In this document: positions 43,201 through 54,796 of the stretch, piece after piece | How positions within the stretch are numbered: position 1 is the first letter of the stretch | Layout of the letters: every line of letters begins with the position of its first letter | Origin: Saturnia japonica | Lineage: Eukaryota; Arthropoda; Insecta; Lepidoptera; Saturniidae | Length of the DNA stretch: 64,000 nucleotides | Direction: 5' to 3' | NCBI GenBank assembly: GCA_033032175.1 | Contig: CM065319.1 | Coordinates: 17,953,018 to 18,017,017, forward strand | The notes under the pieces: model-generated | Database searches by the model: none | The model's input: only the letters and a program-made list of their open reading frames with translations | What the model was told of the DNA's origin: nothing | Translations under genes and position numbers: made by a program

Positions 43201-46200
43201 TATCGAGTTTACCACAGACACATACAACTAACATACAAACCCGAAACAGATATTCAATTAATAAAAATTCGTTTCGTTCTATACACACACTCATAGCTCT
43301 CCTGTATCGAGTTTACCACAGACACATACAACTAACATACAAACCCGAAACAGATATTCAATTAATAAAAATTCGTTTCGTTCTATACACACACTCATAG
43401 CTCTCCTGTATCGAGTTTACCACAGACACATACAAACCCGAAACAGATATTCAATTAATAAAAATTCGTTTCGTTCTATACACACACTCATAGCTCTCCT
43501 GTATCGAGTTTACCACAGACACATACAACTAACATACAAACCCGAAACAGATATTCAATTAATAAAAATTCGTTTCGTTCTATACACACACTCATAGCTC
43601 TCCTGTATCGAGTTTACCACAGACACATACAAACCCGAAACAGATATTCAATTAATAAAAATTCGTTTCGTTCTATACACACACTCATAGCTCTCCTGTA
43701 TCGAGTTTACCACAGACACATACAACTAACATACAAACCCGAAACAGATATTCAATTAATAAAAATTCGTTTCGTTCTATACACACACTCATAGCTCTCC
43801 TGTATCGAGTTTACCACAGACACATACAACTAACATACAAACCCGAAACAGATATTCAATTAATAAAAATTCGTTTCGTTCTATACACACACTCATAGCT
43901 CTCCTGTATCGAGTTTACCACAGACACATACAAACCCGAAACAGATATTCAATTAATAAAAATTCGTTTCGTTCTATACACACACTCATAGCTCTCCTGT
44001 ATCGAGTTTACCACAGACACATACAACTAACATACAAACCCGAAACAGATATTCAATTAATAAAAATTCGTTTCGTTCTATACACACACTCATAGCTCTC
44101 CTGTATCGAGTTTACCACAGACACATACAAACCCGAAACAGATATTCAATTAATAAAAATTCGTTTCGTTCTATACACACACTCATAGCTCTCCTGTATC
44201 GAGTTTACCACAGACACATACAACTAACATACAAACCCGAAACAGATATTCAATTAATAAAAATTCGTTTCGTTCTATACACACACTCATAGCTCTCCTG
44301 TATCGAGTTTACCACAGACACATACAAACCCGAAACAGATATTCAATTAATAAAAATTCGTTTCGTTCTATACACACACTCATAGCTCTCCTGTATCGAG
44401 TTTACCACAGACACATACAACTAACATACAAACCCGAAACAGATATTCAATTAATAAAAATTCGTTTCGTTCTATACACACACTCATAGCTCTCCTGTAT
44501 CGAGTTTACCACAGACACATACAAACCCGAAACAGATATTCAATTAATAAAAATTCGTTTCGTTCTATACACACACTCATAGCTCTCCTGTATCGAGTTT
44601 ACCACAGACACATACAACTAACATACAAACCCGAAACAGATATTCAATTAATAAAAATTCGTTTCGTTCTATACACACACTCATAGCTCTCCTGTATCGA
44701 GTTTACCACAGACACATACAAACCCGAAACAGATATTCAATTAATAAAAATTCGTTTCGTTCTATACACACACTCATAGCTCTCCTGTATCGAGTTTACC
44801 ACAGACACATACAACTAACATACAAACCCGAAACAGATATTCAATTAATAAAAATTCGTTTCGTTCTATACACACACTCATAGCTCTCCTGTATCGAGTT
44901 TACCACAGACACATACAACTAACATACAAACCCGAAACAGATATTCAATTAATAAAAATTCGTTTCGTTCTATACACACACTCATAGCTCTCCTGTATCG
45001 AGTTTACCACAGACACATACAAACCCGAAACAGATATTCAATTAATAAAAATTCGTTTCGTTCTATACACACACTCATAGCTCTCCTGTATCGAGTTTAC
45101 CACAGACACATACAACTAACATACAAACCCGAAACAGATATTCAATTAATAAAAATTCGTTTCGTTCTATACACACACTCATAGCTCTCCTGTATCGAGT
45201 TTACCACAGACACATACAAACCCGAAACAGATATTCAATTAATAAAAATTCGTTTCGTTCTATACACACACTCATAGCTCTCCTGTATCGAGTTTACCAC
45301 AGACACATACAACTAACATACAAACCCGAAACAGATATTCAATTAATAAAAATTCGTTTCGTTCTATACACACACTCATAGCTCTCCTGTATCGAGTTTA
45401 CCACAGACACATACAAACCCGAAACAGATATTCAATTAATAAAAATTCGTTTCGTTCTATACACACACTCATAGCTCTCCTGTATCGAGTTTACCACAGA
45501 CACATACAACTAACATACAAACCCGAAACAGATATTCAATTAATAAAAATTCGTTTCGTTCTATACACACACTCATAGCTCTCCTGTATCGAGTTTACCA
45601 CAGACACATACAACTAACATACAAACCCGAAACAGATATTCAATTAATAAAAATTCGTTTCGTTCTATACACACACTCATAGCTCTCCTGTATCGAGTTT
45701 ACCACAGACACATACAACTAACATACAAACCCGAAACAGATATTCAATTAATAAAAATTCGTTTCGTTCTATACACACACTCATAGCTCTCCTGTATCGA
45801 GTTTACCACAGACACATACAACTAACATACAAACCCGAAACAGATATTCAATTAATAAAAATTCGTTTCGTTCTATACACACACTCATACCTCTCCTGTA
45901 TCGAGTTTACCACAGACACATACAACTAACATACAAACCCGAAACAGATATTCAATTAATAAAAATTCGTTTCGTTCTATACACACACTCATAGCTCTCC
46001 TGTATCGAGTTTACCACAGACACATACAAACCCGAAACAGATATTCAATTAATAAAAATTCGTTTCGTTCTATACACACACTCATAGCTCTCCTGTATCG
46101 AGTTTACCACAGACACATACAACTAACATACAAACCCGAAACAGATATTCAATTAATAAAAATTCGTTTCGTTCTATACACACACTCATACCTCTCCTGT

Positions 46201-47985
46201 ATCGAGTTTACCACAGACACATACAACTAACATACAAACCCGAAACAGATATTCAATTAATAAAAATTCGTTTCGTTCTATACACACACTCATAGCTCTC
46301 CTGTATCGAGTTTACCACAGACACATACAAACCCGAAACAGATATTCAATTAATAAAAATTCGTTTCGTTCTATACACACACTCATAGCTCTCCTGTATC
46401 GAGTTTACCACAGACACATACAACTAACATACAAACCCGAAACAGATATTCAATTAATAAAAATTCGTTTCGTTCTATACACACACTCATAGCTCTCCTG
46501 TATCGAGTTTACCACAGACACATACAACTAACATACAAACCCGAAACAGATATTCAATTAATAAAAATTCGTTTCGTTCTATACACACACTCATACCTCT
46601 CCTGTATCGAGTTTACCACAGACACATACAACTAACATACAAACCCGAAACAGATATTCAATTAATAAAAATTCGTTTCGTTCTATACACACACTCATAG
46701 CTCTCCTGTATCGAGTTTACCACAGACACATACAAACCCGAAACAGATATTCAATTAATAAAAATTCGTTTCGTTCTATACACACACTCATAGCTCTCCT
46801 GTATCGAGTTTACCACAGACACATACAACTAACATACAAACCCGAAACAGATATTCAATTAATAAAAATTCGTTTCGTTCTATACACACACTCATACCTC
46901 TCCTGTATCGAGTTTACCACAGACACATACAACTAACATACAAACCCGAAACAGATATTCAATTAATAAAAATTCGTTTCGTTCTATACACACACTCATA
47001 GCTCTCCTGTATCGAGTTTACCACAGACACATACAAACCCGAAACAGATATTCAATTAATAAAAATTCGTTTCGTTCTATACACACACTCATAGCTCTCC
47101 TGTATCGAGTTTACCACAGACACATACAACTAACATACAAACCCGAAACAGATATTCAATTAATAAAAATTCGTTTCGTTCTATACACACACTCATAGCT
47201 CTCCTGTATCGAGTTTACCACAGACACATACAACTAACATACAAACCCGAAACAGATATTCAATTAATAAAAATTCGTTTCGTTCTATACACACACTCAT
47301 AGCTCTCCTGTATCGAGTTTACCACAGACACATACAACTAACATACAAACCCGAAACAGATATTCAATTAATAAAAATTCGTTTCGTTCTATACACACAC
47401 TCATAGCTCTCCTGTATCGAGTTTACCACAGACACATACAACTAACATACAAACCCGAAACAGATATTCAATTAATAAAAATTCGTTTCGTTCTATACAC
47501 ACACTCATAGCTCTCCTGTATCGAGTTTACCACAGACACATACAACTAACATACAAACCCGAAACAGATATTCAATTAATAAAAATTCGTTTCGTTCTAT
47601 ACACACACTCATAGCTCTCCTGTATCGAGTTTACCACAGACACATACAAACCCGAAACAGATATTCAATTAATAAAAATTCGTTTCGTTCTATACACACA
47701 CTCATAGCTCTCCTGTATCGAGTTTACCACAGACACATACAACTAACATACAAACCCGAAACAGATATTCAATTAATAAAAATTCGTTTCGTTCTATACA
47801 CACACTCATAGCTCTCCTGTATCGAGTTTACCACAGACACATACAACTAACATACAAACCCGAAACAGATATTCAATTAATAAAAATTCGTTTCGTTCTA
47901 TACACACACTCATAGCTCTCCTGTATCGAGTTTACCACAGACACATACAACTAACATACAAACCCGAAACAGATATTCAATTAAT
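37225..47985. repeat. satellite array, 107 units of 104 or 93 bp
   Basis: A 10.76-kb head-to-tail array. The long unit is 104 bp (from ATTCGTTTCG to TTCAATTAATAAAA); the short unit is 93 bp and lacks ACTAACATACA-type sequence after CACATACA. Measured from the first ATTCG (37225) to the last (47886) the length fits only 73 long plus 33 short units, and I counted 33 short ones directly; a final long unit brings the total to 107. Units are otherwise almost identical. Two marker variants occur: CCATGC for CTATAC in 6 units (37235 and five between about 40350 and 41470), and CATACC for CATAGC in 4 units (45886, 46187, 46592, 46893). No unit encodes a continuous ORF, since 104 is not a multiple of 3. 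The right end is followed by AATAC and the Mag-like element. Confidence 0.97.
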
Positions 47986-47986
47986 T

Positions 47987-47991
47987 AATAC
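47987..47991. repeat. 5-bp target-site duplication of the Mag-like element (left)
   Basis: AATAC, matched by AATAC at 60588-60592. Confidence 0.9.
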
Positions 47992-48108
47992 TGTAATGTA
48001 CGCAATGAAACACGGACGGTCGCAGAATGAATGTGTATTATCGCAAGCGCATTGACAAAGGTGAACGTGGGGGTACATATGAAAAACTTAATCAATCTAT
48101 ACATTACA
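47992..48108 (-). repeat. 3' LTR of the Mag-like element
   Basis: 117 bp, TGTAATGTA...TACATTACA, matching 60471-60587. A purine tract (GAAGGAGGACAA on the minus strand, 48120-48109) directly precedes it and is the plus-strand primer. Confidence 0.92.
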
Positions 48109-48220
48109 TTGTCCTCCTTCTAAATAAAGATCATCTTAAAACCCAACAGAATAACCAAAATAAAGTATAAACGAATAAAACCTAATTTTATAGTTTAATC
48201 CACTATCTAAAAATCTAAAA

Positions 48221-48752
48221 TTATTTCTTATTTGACCTTGATCTTAAAATCATAGAATGACCAGGCTCCCGAATCTTTATTCGTGGCCACAGAGTGATAG
48301 CTTTAGGCGAGCTCTGTTTTTGGGTAATCTCTGAATCTACGTTATCGGTTTGTTTAGGTACCATCTCTTTCTGGATTTCGTTATTTATATCGGATGAAAC
48401 AACGTTATTGGAACAGGGAAACTCATTAACCGGAACCATCGGCTCATTGTTTTCATTAGAATTAGTTTCTGTATCCAATTGTTGTGTATTTACACATGAT
48501 AATGAATTACGTGATTTTCTTTTACTTAATAATTGATCGGTGTGGCGCTTAGATATGCGATCATCGTCTGTACCTTTAACAGTGTACGAGACAGGTCCTT
48601 TGCTATCGATAATTACACCATCTTTCCATTTTATATCTTTATTGACATAATTTCGCATCAGTACCCTCTACCCTGATAAAAACTCGCGCAACTTCCCACC
48701 ACGGCGCGTCTTTTGCTCTATCTGCTTATCGTGGACTATTTCACTAGTAACC
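48221..48752 (-). pseudogene. Mag-like pol, integrase C-terminal part
   Basis: The downstream half of the integrase interrupted by the inner element. The frame of 56946-57330 continues across the insertion site into this segment. It has an in-frame TAG at 48670-48668, then 145 open codons (48658-48221) with RNYVNKDIKWKDGVI and GPVSYTV. That is the integrase C-terminal fold of Mag elements, which contacts DNA. A polar Ser/Asn/Gln-rich tail follows to the stop at 48221. Confidence 0.8.
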
Positions 48753-48756
48753 GATC
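48753..48756. repeat. 4-bp target-site duplication of the inner gypsy element (left)
   Basis: GATC next to the 5' LTR; the partner is at 56942-56945. Confidence 0.9.
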
Positions 48757-48995
48757 TGTTATGTCCCTAGATTGCACCCTTCCTAGCCTAGTCAGCTGCC
48801 TATGCTGCTGACACACCATCTCCACTCCCTTCCTTTCATATCTCGACCCACTACCCAGTCAGTGTTCGCCTATCCTTCAAACCACGCACTCGCGACTTAA
48901 ATCAATAAAAAGTTCTTTTAATTCTAATTCCTTTTTTTTTAGTTAAGTGATTTAATCTTTTTTTTTAAAACATAATCGTGAACGCGATTATAACA
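48757..48995 (+). repeat. 5' LTR of the env-containing gypsy element
   Basis: 239 bp, TGTTATGTCC...TTATAACA. The only difference I see from the 3' LTR is GCGATTATAACA here versus GCGTTTATAACA there. AATAAA lies at about 48904. Confidence 0.95.
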
Positions 48996-48996
48996 T

Positions 48997-49007
48997 TGGT
49001 GGCAGCG
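48997..49007 (+). other. primer-binding site
   Basis: TGGTGGCAGCG, one base after the LTR; it starts with TGG as required to pair with a tRNA 3' CCA end. The tRNA is not assigned. Confidence 0.7.
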
Positions 49008-49260
49008 TAAAAGGATTAAAATATCCCCGGATCCCGTGTTTGTGAAAAGTGTAGTGAGTGCGCCAGTGCCTTAAAGTGCCTTAAAATCTTTCGGTGACGA
49101 CCATCATCATCTGTGCGCCTCAATCCGTGCACCCAACCGGTAAATCCTCTAGGCCAGTCCACTGTGCAGTAAGTGGCAAGGAGCAGTTACGCAGTGTGCG
49201 TCTCCCGTGGGAACTCCAAACCCAGCACCGACCAGGTCAAGGTCAACCCCGGTTCCGGTC

Positions 49261-49336
49261 AACCACAGTTCCAGTTCCAGTTCCAGTCCCAGTTCCAGTC
49301 CCAGTTCCAGTCCCAGTTCCAGTCCCAGTTCCAGCA
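49261..49336 (+). repeat. CCAGTT hexanucleotide repeat in the element leader
   Basis: About 12 copies of CCAGTT/CCAGTC between the primer site and gag. Frames through it (Pro-Val or Ser runs) are not genes. Confidence 0.9.
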
Positions 49337-49655
49337 TACGTCATGAAGAACATATGTATCGCGATACTGTGAGTCCAGTGAATATATTTTACCCATAAAA
49401 TATTAAAAGTGAATTCATCTATAAATAACTTTAAATTCGACGGCTTATCTCGGATATATCATATTCATATTAGTACATCGGACTGATGTTTACATCTCGT
49501 CGCTCACCGCAGCCTTCATCCAGACATAACAGATAAGCGATAAAACAACTTAACGTTGCATTATAGTTTAACTATTTTATTCACAGGGTTTGCTTGTATT
49601 AATTAATATATTTTCTTTTTAATAATAACCAAGTTAATTTTTATTGTTTGTAAAC

Positions 49656-50565
49656 ATGTCTAAAGAGGAGCCTAGTGAAGAAGAGATACCCCTAAATATA
49701 ATCCTAAAATTCATTAAGCCATTTGATGGCAGTCGCGAAAAACTTAATGCTTTTGTTAACAATTGTGATAATGCAATTTCATTAGCCTCCTCTAACCAGA
49801 CAGATATCGTCTTCAAGTATATTTTAAGCCAACTAGATAGTAAAGCTGAAATCGCGTGTTCAATTAAAGAATGTAATTCGTGGTCCTCTCTTAGAGATTT
49901 TCTTCAGAAGCAATTTGGTGAGCGAAAACATTACGCTCATCTTCTTATAGAGCTTCAAGATTGCAGACAAAGTGCCCAGGAGAATGTTAACCAATTTTCA
50001 CTTAGGATAGAAATTTGCCTTTCCAAATTACTAAGAAATTTCTACATCTAACCATAAAAAAAGCGAGATATCCGGTAGAATAGCCGCAACAGAGGACCTC
50101 GCCCTCCATACATTTATGATGGGCCTCAACCCTCGTATAGCTAACATCGTTAGATGCAAGAATCCGAAAAACTTTAATGACGCGATAAATTACGCAATAT
50201 CCGAAGAAAAAATACAACTGTATTACTATAAACAAAATTTCACCACAAGACCACTCCGTCACAATGACACGAATACCAAGCCAAGAAATTATAATAAACC
50301 CGGTAATATTAATAATCAATTTCAGAAACCTGCCTCTGCTCAATTTTTTCCAAAAGATGCTTTCTGCAGATATTGCAAAAAAGCAGGGCATGTTCTGGAA
50401 AATTGTAGACTTAGAGAATACAATAAAAAAAAATTCAATAACCAAAATAGACCGTCCACTTCAAGTGCCCAGCCGAGCACATCCACCTTTAAACCACAAA
50501 TTAATGTCATATCCGAAGTCGAAGGCTATGACACTGTTGATAATGACAAAGATGATTTAAACTAA
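49656..50565 (+). pseudogene. gag of the env-containing gypsy element, frameshifted
   Basis: Structural capsid/nucleocapsid polyprotein. The first part starts at ATG 49656 (a weaker in-frame start lies at 49644) and covers the capsid-like region to a stop at 50051. The second part continues in a different frame and is open from about 50090 to TAA 50563-50565, so a 1-base change lies between about 50020 and 50110. The second part holds one zinc knuckle, CRYCKKAGHVLENC (C-X2-C-X4-H-X4-C, about 50370), followed by an Asn/Ser/Thr-rich tail. The last codons form the frameshift signal used to enter pol. Confidence 0.85.
50556..50562 (+). promoter_or_regulatory. -1 ribosomal frameshift site gag/pol
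   Basis: Heptamer TTTAAAC placed in the gag frame as T TTA AAC directly before the gag stop TAA. Slipping back one base enters the pol frame, which is open from 50556. A stem TGTCCCG/CGGGACA (50570-50576/50590-50596, 13-base loop) starts 8 bases downstream. This is the classic X XXY YYZ plus spacer plus stem-loop arrangement. Confidence 0.85.
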
Positions 50566-53500
50566 TCAATGTCCCGAACAGGTGTCGCACGGGACAAATA
50601 AATTCCATAATAGACGACGCCAACACCCAAGTAGTGATCCATGGACGTGGTAATTTTAAGCCCAAAACTCGAGGTCACTCCCTTAGAGTCAAGCGACAGG
50701 GTAGCCAGCCCCAAACCGTAGACTTCGTTCTGAAACCCGAAAATAAAAAAAATATTAATAAAGAAATATACGAATTTAAATCTAATATATCAAATAAATA
50801 CTTACCCTATATAAAAGCAAAGTCTCCCGTGTCCTTCAATGAACTATCGCTCCTCTTCGATACTGGCGCATCTATTAGCATAATCAAAAGATCAGCTATC
50901 GACGATATGCCCGCAATTAACGAATCAATTACTTTCAAAATTAAAGGCATTGATTCAACATCCGATAAACCCTTACACACATTAGGACAAATCCCCATAA
51001 CCATCATGACGCGTAATGAATCTGATAGTAATTGTGAAAACTTAACCCATATATTCAATCTGGTAGAAGAATTAACTTTACCCTATGATGGTATTGTTGG
51101 CAACGATTTATTCAATTCCATGAGTGGCCAAATTAATTATGTTGAAGGTATCCTGCATTTAAAAAATATTAAACTCCAAATGTACTTCAATGAACCCGTT
51201 TATACCATTGCACCACGCAGCGAGACAATAATCGAATGTACCGTTGCAAACCCAAACATCAATGAAGGGTTAATAATTGACCAACATTTATCTGAAAACT
51301 TACTAATAGCCAACTGTATGGTGCGAATTAAGAATAATAACCGTATTAATATTTCCGTAGTTAACACTTCAGAGGAACCTGCAACCATTAAATCTGACCT
51401 CAAATTACATTTAGATCCTTTTGAACCATATGCTTCAACTTTTATCGGCGCCATAACTGAGCCACATACCTTTGAACGCACAGGAGAAGTTCTAAAGCAA
51501 CTTCACGTTTCCCATATTAATTCAGAAGAGGCGGAAGCATTATACTCCGTCTGTTCTCAGTTTTCAGACATTTTCCACTTACCTAACGACCAGTTAACCT
51601 GCACTGATGCGATAGAACATAAAATTAAAACCACTTCGGACAGCCCAATCCATGTTAAGACATACAGATTCCCTGAATGTCATAAGAAAGAAGTTGAATC
51701 TCAAGTCAACAAAATGTTAAACCAAGATATAATAAAACCCTCTATGTCTCCATGGTCCTCACCCATTTGGGTAGTACCCAAGAAGCTTGATGCGTCAGGT
51801 CAAAGAAAATGGCTCGTGGTGATTGATTACCGCAAGCTTAATGACGTGACCATAGGTGACTCCTATCCTATTCCCAACATATCTGAGATCCTAGACCAAT
51901 TAGGCAAGTGTAAATACTTCAGCACGTTAGATTTAGCTTCCGGTTTTCACCAAATAAAAATGTCTCCTGATGATTCTCCCAAAACAGCATTTTCAGTCCC
52001 CACAGGACACTATGAGTTCAAACGAATGCCGTTTGGACTAAAAAATGCACCATCCACTTTCCAGAGACTGATGAACTCAGCGTTGTCCGGACTCCAGGGC
52101 ATTTAATATTTTGTTTATCTCGACGATATTGTGATATATTCCTTTGATATACCTACCCATATTAATAACTTAACCAACGTGTTTACTAGACTCCGTCAAT
52201 TTAAGTTAAAACTACAACCAGACAAATGCGAGTTTTTACGAAAAGAAGTTTCGTATTTAGGCCATGTCATTACTGACAAAGGCGTCAGGCCAAACCCCGA
52301 AAAACTAAGAGCAGTCCATGAATTCCCAATTCCAAAAACTCCCAAAGACATCAAATCATTCCTTGGTTTTGTTTCTTATTATCACAGATTTATTCCCGAT
52401 TTCTCGAGTATTGCAAAACCCTTAACAAACCTGTTGAAAAAAAATGTATAATTCTCATGGTCAAATGAACATCAACTATCCTTTGAAACTCTAAAAAATA
52501 AATTAACTACAGCTCCGTTATTAGCCTACCCTGACTTCTCCAAACCATTTCTACTAGCTTGCGACGCATCAAATTTCGCGATTAGCGCCATCCTTTCTCA
52601 AGGTGAAATAGGCAAAGACAAGCCTATCGCCTACGCTTCCCGTACACTGAATAAAAATGAATGTAATTACAGCACAACTGAGAAAGAACTACTTGCAATT
52701 ATTTTCGGCTGTAAAACATTCCGTCCATATCTCTATGGGAGGAAATTCACTATAATTACTGACCACCGACCCTTGCGTTGGCTCTTCAATCATTCTGACC
52801 CCAGCAGTAAACTCCAGAGATGGAGATTGAAGCTGGAAGAATACGAATACGAAATAGTGTATCGGAAAGGAAAACTAAATAATGCTGCAGATGCATTATC
52901 TCGTTATCCGCTGACTAAATCTGTTAATCCTATAAATCCGATACCTAGTACATCTAATCCAAATTTAAACTCACCCGATTGTAATGAAATAATGAATCCA
53001 GAGATTTCTCCAGTTGCTGACTCCGATGACCTAATCCAACTCGAAGACCTCATAGGTCCCCTCACTCAACCTAGAAGTTTATCACAATTAGAAGATCTGG
53101 ATGACTTAGATAACATCATAGATGAAAATTTACCTTTACCTTCTACTGAGGTCCCAACTCCTAGTAACTCTAATACTCTAGATTGTAGTTACTCAGATTT
53201 CCTTAAAATTGCTTCCAAAGATTTTAACCATAACGTTACCATAATAGAACACAACGAGAGCTTATCCAAAACTGATAAAAAACATGTTGTCATCCCCACA
53301 TCAATAGACATGGACGAATCTATCCCATATATTCAAGAGGTCATATCTAATATCCCTAATCAAAACGAATTTTCCCTACTAGAAAGAACACTACATTATT
53401 TTCTTAAATATGAATCGGAAAACAAAATCTACTATTTCCTTTTTACAAAAGTAAATCACTTTGACACTTGTACCTATGAGGATATATACAAATGTCTTAA

Positions 53501-54732
53501 ATCCATAAGAAATGAGTTAGTCGTCAGCCTCATAGGTCAAAATAATCCAGAGATAGCTATATCCGACTTTAACAATCCTTTCGACACCCATCAGTATATA
53601 AAACTATATAATATGATACTATATCTATTCCACAACTCAGATATAATTATACATATTTATAAAAATACTATTATTTACCCGTCATTAAGTGAGGTTCCTA
53701 AAATTATGAAAGAAAATCATGACTTACCCATAACAGGTCACTTAGGTACCGCTAGAATGCTGAAACGTATCCAAGAAAAGTATTATTGGAAAAACATGCG
53801 AGTAGACGTTGAAAATTATGTAAAAAAAATGTCCCCAATGCCAAATTAATAAGGCCCTCAGAAAAACTAATCGTGCACCTATGCAGATCACGTCTCTTTC
53901 CACACGCCCCTTTGGGCGCGTGGCTTTTGATATCGTGGGACCACTCCCAGAAGCTGGTAACGATAAATTTAAATACATTTTGACCTTACAAGATGACCTC
54001 ACAAAATTCTCAGCCGCCTATCCAATTACTAATAGTACAGCTGAGGAAACTTGCGAATGCCTCGTTCATTTCATCACGTTATTCGGAATACCCAAAACAA
54101 TTTTAACAGATCAGGGTTCCAACTTCACTGCGGATTTGTTTAAACAAACCTGCCAATTACTAAAAATAAAACAGTTGTGGTCCACACCATATTATCCTCA
54201 GACACAGGGTGCTCTCGAGAGGAGTCATTCCACCTTGAAAGAGTACCTAAAGTCCTACGTAAACCAACAACATAACAATTGGCCCCGCTTTGTATATACG
54301 GCAATGCTTGCCTACAACACAGCTATTCATTCCACCACCCATTTCTCACCCTACGAGCTGGTATTTGGAAATAAACCTTATATACCAAATTCCATTTACG
54401 AAGAAACGACAGGTGCTACTTATCCCGAATATGTCCGCATACTACAGAACCGACTCAAATATTGTCAAACGAAGGCAATGGAATATACACAAAAATCAAA
54501 ACTTACTTCAAAACTCCATTACGACACTCATTCAAAACCAGTTAAATACAAAGTTGGCGATCTCGTTTATCTAAAAAATCATTTACGCCTCAGAAAGGCC
54601 CTTTCTCCAATATGGAAAGGCCCATATAAAATCGTGAAAATACACGGCAATAATACGGCGCCACTTCTAATAAATAGACGTCATGTGAAACATCATTACG
54701 ATGAGATGAAATTAGCCACTAACGTAATGTAA
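50556..54732 (+). pseudogene. pol of the env-containing gypsy element (PR-RT-RNaseH-IN), broken
   Basis: Polyprotein in the -1 frame relative to gag. The aspartic protease has LLFDTGAS (Asp at about 50859). The reverse transcriptase runs from about 51730, with the catalytic YLDD at 52116-52127, followed by RNase H (DAS at about 52563). The integrase has an HHCC finger (53740-53840) and a D,D,E core (DIVGP about 53930, TDQGSN about 54106, LERSH about 54212), ending with a GPY-type module. Lesions: in-frame TAA at 52104-52106, three codons before the YLDD motif; in-frame TAA at 52449-52451; and a 1-base shift in an A-run near 53826. All reading frames outside these points are long and clean. 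Confidence 0.92.
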
Positions 54733-54796
54733 CGCACTGACGTTATTCCTAGTATTTTAATATTATATAATGTAGTATATATTATATATAAACTAA

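Noticed and set aside
37225..47985. CRISPR-like direct repeats
   Set aside because: The units are head-to-tail with no unique spacers and two fixed lengths. It is a eukaryotic satellite.
49094..49372. Pro-Val or Ser-rich ORFs
   Set aside because: They read through the CCAGTT repeat in the element leader, upstream of gag.
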